Assembly: GCA_964517145.1 (NCBI GenBank)
Contig: CAZFBN010000188.1
Coordinates: 1-9,157, forward strand
From: JADJNW01 sp964517145
Lineage (GTDB): Bacteria > Bacteroidota > Bacteroidia > Chitinophagales > Saprospiraceae
Length of the DNA: 9,157 nt
Direction of reading: 5' to 3'
Numbering within the stretch: position 1 is the stretch's first letter; each line of letters starts with the position of its first letter. The translations under genes and the position numbers were made by a program. The notes beneath the pieces were generated by a model. It was not told the origin of the DNA. It made no database searches and saw nothing but the letters and a program-made list of their open reading frames with translations. Shown here in pieces: positions 6,835-9,157 of this stretch.

Positions 6835-7902
6835 TTAAAAACTCGGGCACAGCACCGTATCATCTTCATACTGCCCCAAAAATGCCAGCGAAATTTCAAA
6901 CGCGCCCTGCCGACGCCCCGCCGTGCCGCTTAAAGAATTTAAATTTGCATCATAACTAAAGCCCAGCAGGAAATTATTAAATTCCAAACCCAGCATCACC
7001 ACCGCCGCATCCAGCTTAAAGCTGCTGTCTTCATTGCGCACCGGACGTGCCCAGCCACCCACATGAAGCGCCGTGCCACTGCGGTCATTTATCAAAAAAC
7101 GCACGTTGGAGCCCGCATTCATTGCCAGGTGCGGTCCTTGCAGGTAGCCCATGGCGCGCGGAAGCAGTTGCACGTAAGGTCCGAGTGGAATTTGCATACC
7201 AATATGCGCCGTGTATTTGCGATGCAATTTATTATTCCCATTAAACTGCGTGCCATCATTGGCATTTTTATCAATGTAAAAACTCACCTGCGGCTCGGTA
7301 ATATGATGAATGGCTCCGCCCAAAAAAAACGCTGTGCCGCGCCGAGGCGACAGCGTATAGTTCAGTCCAACGCCAATGTCGCCGTAAGAAAAATTATTTT
7401 CCGGCAATACTTCACTTGTTGGCTCGGTGTAACCGTTGTTGCCATTGAATTGATCGCCAAAATCAAGTCTTTCGTAATTCACATTGCGCTGGGCGATGCC
7501 CAATTGAAAACCTAAGGACAGGAATTCGCTGGCATTTTTATTTAAAGATTTATGAAAAGCGCCGGAAACCATTACTTGATTGGTAGAAAAATCTACGGAA
7601 GGTACTCTATCGCTAAAGAATTGAACACCAACTCCAAACGCATCATTTTTTACTTTACGGCGTGATTTTAGTTGAAAACGCGTATCAATTGCGCCGCCCA
7701 TTGTTACATAAGGCTCGTCGAGCACATTGCGCCATTGATCCCGATAGACCACAGCGAGGCGATACCTGCCATTGAATACACCCGTCAAAGCAGGATTCAG
7801 CGTTAGCGGTGACGCATAAAATTGCGTAAAGTGTTGATCCTGTGCAGATAAGATAGTTGTAAAAACGACCCACAATGTAAAAAGCGTATAAATTTTTTTC
7901 AT
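6835..7902 (-). CDS. PorP/SprF-family type IX secretion-associated outer-membrane protein
   Basis: The 355-residue product belongs to the PorP/SprF family, outer-membrane beta-barrel proteins that in Bacteroidota accompany the type IX secretion system and help anchor or export gliding adhesins. A signal peptide covers residues 1-20 (M-K-K-I-Y-T-L-F...I-L-S-A), with cleavage before Q-D-Q. The mature N-terminus Q-D-Q-H-F-T-Q-F-Y-A-S-P-L-T-L-N-P-A-L-T is the family hallmark, followed by Y-R-D-Q-W-R-N (53-59). Alternating hydrophobic strands and G-x-G-rich turns continue to the typical end G-A-F-E-I-S-L-A-F-L-G (333-343) and a terminal C-P-S-F. Length is normal. No large adhesin, PorE-like partner or core T9SS gene lies in the window, so it stands alone between convergent ribBA and the divergent C40 gene. 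The partner substrate is unknown. Confidence 0.93.
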   Translation of the reverse strand: MKKIYTLFTLWVVFTTILSAQDQHFTQFYASPLTLNPALTGVFNGRYRLAVVYRDQWRNVLDEPYVTMGGAIDTRFQLKSRRKVKNDAFGVGVQFFSDRVPSVDFSTNQVMVSGAFHKSLNKNASEFLSLGFQLGIAQRNVNYERLDFGDQFNGNNGYTEPTSEVLPENNFSYGDIGVGLNYTLSPRRGTAFFLGGAIHHITEPQVSFYIDKNANDGTQFNGNNKLHRKYTAHIGMQIPLGPYVQLLPRAMGYLQGPHLAMNAGSNVRFLINDRSGTALHVGGWARPVRNEDSSFKLDAAVVMLGLEFNNFLLGFSYDANLNSLSGTAGRRQGAFEISLAFLGQYEDDTVLCPSF

Positions 7903-7957
7903 TCTTGGGAATTTATCAATTTGTTGATATGTAAAACAATCCTCTTGAATTTCCGTA

Positions 7958-7965
7958 CAAAACTA
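7958..7965 (-). promoter_or_regulatory. possible -7 promoter element of the porP/sprF-like gene
   Basis: On the minus strand the sequence reads TAGTTTTG, a match to the Bacteroidota -7 consensus TAnnTTTG, 55 bases before the start codon. A -33 TTTG at normal spacing is not visible. The rest of the 256-base divergent spacer holds no gene. Confidence 0.35.
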
Positions 7966-8077
7966 AAAAATCCATTTTGAAATTGGGCATTCCATAAATT
8001 AAGCACCTTGAACTGAACGGACTTTAACAGTTTTTTATTATTTTTGAACAAATTTATGCGGGATAAAGAATTTTAGC

Positions 8078-8136
8078 GGAGGAAGCATCTTTTCATTATA
8101 AATTTGCTATTCTTCTAAACTTTCTAAACTTCCTCC
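8078..8136. repeat. inverted GGAGGAAG arms and tandem TTCTAAACT before the C40 gene
   Basis: GGAGGAAG (8078-8085) is the reverse complement of CTTCCTCC (8129-8136). Between the arms TTCTAAACT is repeated perfectly in tandem (8113-8121, 8122-8130). The element ends 22 bases before the C40 start codon and encloses the candidate promoter. It could be an operator or leader structure, or another case of the short inverted/tandem spacer elements found elsewhere in the window. Confidence 0.4.
8099..8106 (+). promoter_or_regulatory. possible -7 promoter element of the C40 gene
   Basis: TAAATTTG is a perfect TAnnTTTG match 52 bases before the ATG. The expected -33 TTTG is replaced at best by TTTTAG near 8071-8076, so the promoter is plausible but weakly supported. 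Confidence 0.4.
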
Positions 8137-8158
8137 TCATTATAAACTTAAAAACGGC

Positions 8159-9004
8159 ATGTATCACATTTGCCCATTGAGCGTTGTTCCCATTCGATCC
8201 TCGCCATCCGAAAACAGCGAAATGGTATCGCAATTGCTTTTTGGCGAATTGGTAGAAACCATCGAAACCAAAGGACGAAGATGGTCGCGTATTCGTTGCC
8301 AATGGGATAATCTGGTCGGCTGGACAGAAAGTAATCAATTACAAGCTATTACGCCTAGTGAATTTTTTACATTCAACGAACATTTTGCCTATAATCTTGA
8401 ATTGACGCAAGCCGTTATGGGCGCTGATTTTTTCCTGCCCATTACGCTCGGCGCTCAGTTGCCTAATTTTGATGGCATTCGATTCCAATTGGCTGATGCC
8501 ATTTACACCTTCAGCGGTCAGGCGGTTTTTCCAAGCGATGTGGTACCAACGGCAGATTTTATCTTGCGCATTGCCCGGCGTTACTTGCATGCGCCAGCTT
8601 TGGCGGGCGGGCGTTCGCCTTTTGGCATTGATAGTAGCGGGCTGGTTCAAATTTTATTTAAAATAGCAGCCATTCACCTTCCTCGCGAAGCTTCTCAACA
8701 GGTTTTCATGGGAGAAACGATTGATTTTATTGAACAATCGAAACCGGGTGACCTCGCTTTTTTTGAAGACCGCGCAGGACGCATCGCACATGTGGGTATT
8801 TTGATGCCTAATAATCAGGTGATTCACGCCTACGGCAAGGTGCGCATTGATAATATTGACCATTTTGGTATTTATAATATTACAGAAGGTCGTTATACGC
8901 ATAAACTGCGGGTGGTGAAACACGTGCTACCCCGATTGGCTCCCCCAACTAAAGAAATGACACAAACCGCTGATTTTGTGAAGAATCAGATTGAACTTTT
9001 TTAA
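8159..9004 (+). CDS. SH3b + NlpC/P60 (C40) protein with catalytic Cys replaced by Ser
   Basis: The 281-residue product has a bacterial SH3-type domain at about residues 1-65 (L-S-V-V-P-I-R-S-S-P-S-E, then L-F-G-E-L-V and W-S-R-I-R), a linker, and a C-terminal NlpC/P60 domain at about 135-255. Active family members are Cys-His-His peptidases that cut gamma-D-Glu-diamino acid bonds in peptidoglycan peptides. Here G-I-D-S-S-G-L-V-Q (156-164) has Ser159 (codon AGT at 8633-8635) where the family has catalytic Cys in D-C-S-G. The usual W-G-G before it is A-G-G (149-151). Both His positions remain: His211 (A-H-V-G-I) and His223 (V-I-H-A), as does L-P-R-E-A-S-Q-Q (174-181) and P-G-D-L-A-F-F (196-202). 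No signal peptide is seen, as I recall for Bacteroidota relatives that start in the same way, suggesting work on recycled muropeptides. It is probably inactive as a peptidase, perhaps a binding protein. Confidence 0.9.
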   Translation: MYHICPLSVVPIRSSPSENSEMVSQLLFGELVETIETKGRRWSRIRCQWDNLVGWTESNQLQAITPSEFFTFNEHFAYNLELTQAVMGADFFLPITLGAQLPNFDGIRFQLADAIYTFSGQAVFPSDVVPTADFILRIARRYLHAPALAGGRSPFGIDSSGLVQILFKIAAIHLPREASQQVFMGETIDFIEQSKPGDLAFFEDRAGRIAHVGILMPNNQVIHAYGKVRIDNIDHFGIYNITEGRYTHKLRVVKHVLPRLAPPTKEMTQTADFVKNQIELF

Positions 9005-9014
9005 TGTATGAAGT

Positions 9015-9157
9015 ACGATTTTGTATTTACGATTACGTGCCAGACGTTGACAGTTTTACAATAGATTTATATTTTGAAAAATATTAGACTATCTAATTGA
9101 TTATCAAATAGCCTCAACTCTGTTATTTAGAATATATAAATCGTAAATCGTAAATCG
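9015..9157. repeat. heptamer AAATCGT tandem array with inverted arm at the window end
   Basis: AAATCGT is repeated almost three times at 9138-9157 and is cut by the window edge, so it may continue. The reverse-complement unit appears just after the C40 stop codon as ACGATTT (9015-9021) and ATTTACGATT (9025-9034); the latter pairs exactly with AATCGTAAAT (9139-9148). The roughly 100 bases between are AT-rich and hold no gene. Confidence 0.75.

Overview
The window looks like a chromosomal segment of a Bacteroidota bacterium. The strongest markers are a type IX secretion-associated PorP/SprF protein, several perfect matches to the Bacteroidota -7 promoter element TAnnTTTG, A/T-rich leaders without clear Shine-Dalgarno sequences, and AT-rich spacers between moderately GC-rich genes. 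A Saprospirales/Chitinophagales-type environmental member would fit, but that level is inference only. No phage, transposase, CRISPR array, rRNA or tRNA was found.

Layout. Positions 144-2003 (+) encode an exported M1-family zinc metallopeptidase with all catalytic motifs intact. Next is a small single-domain cupin (2113-2478, +), embedded between inverted arrays of the octamer CATTCCAA / TTGGAATG. After a 287-base AT-rich spacer come three same-strand genes that may form an operon: two GT4-type glycosyltransferases (2766-4001 and 4073-5248, the second starting at TTG) and a RibBA-type riboflavin gene (5276-6427). This set ends in a strong 13-bp hairpin terminator (6446-6480). A 350-base gene-free stretch follows. 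Then comes porP/sprF on the minus strand (6835-7902), and divergently a cytosolic-looking SH3b + NlpC/P60 (C40) protein (8159-9004, +). The window ends in another short inverted/tandem heptamer array.

How the genes fit together. The two glycosyltransferases probably act on the same surface glycan or exopolysaccharide. RibBA supplies the four-carbon riboflavin precursor and is linked to them only by position. PorP/SprF is a stand-alone outer-membrane protein of the gliding/T9SS type. The peptidase, cupin and C40 protein have no evident functional link to their neighbours.

Most interesting points. (1) The C40 protein has Ser where the family has its catalytic Cys (D-S-S-G instead of D-C-S-G) and has also lost the conserved Trp of the preceding W-G-G motif, although both His positions remain: a likely pseudoenzyme. 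(2) The C-terminal GTP cyclohydrolase II domain of RibBA has lost all three zinc cysteines, so it is probably DHBP synthase only. (3) Several spacers carry different 7-9 bp tandem motifs set as facing inverted arms (2011-2100, 4003-4049, 8078-8136, 9015-9157), which looks like a recurring kind of intergenic element. No complete new multi-gene system is evident.
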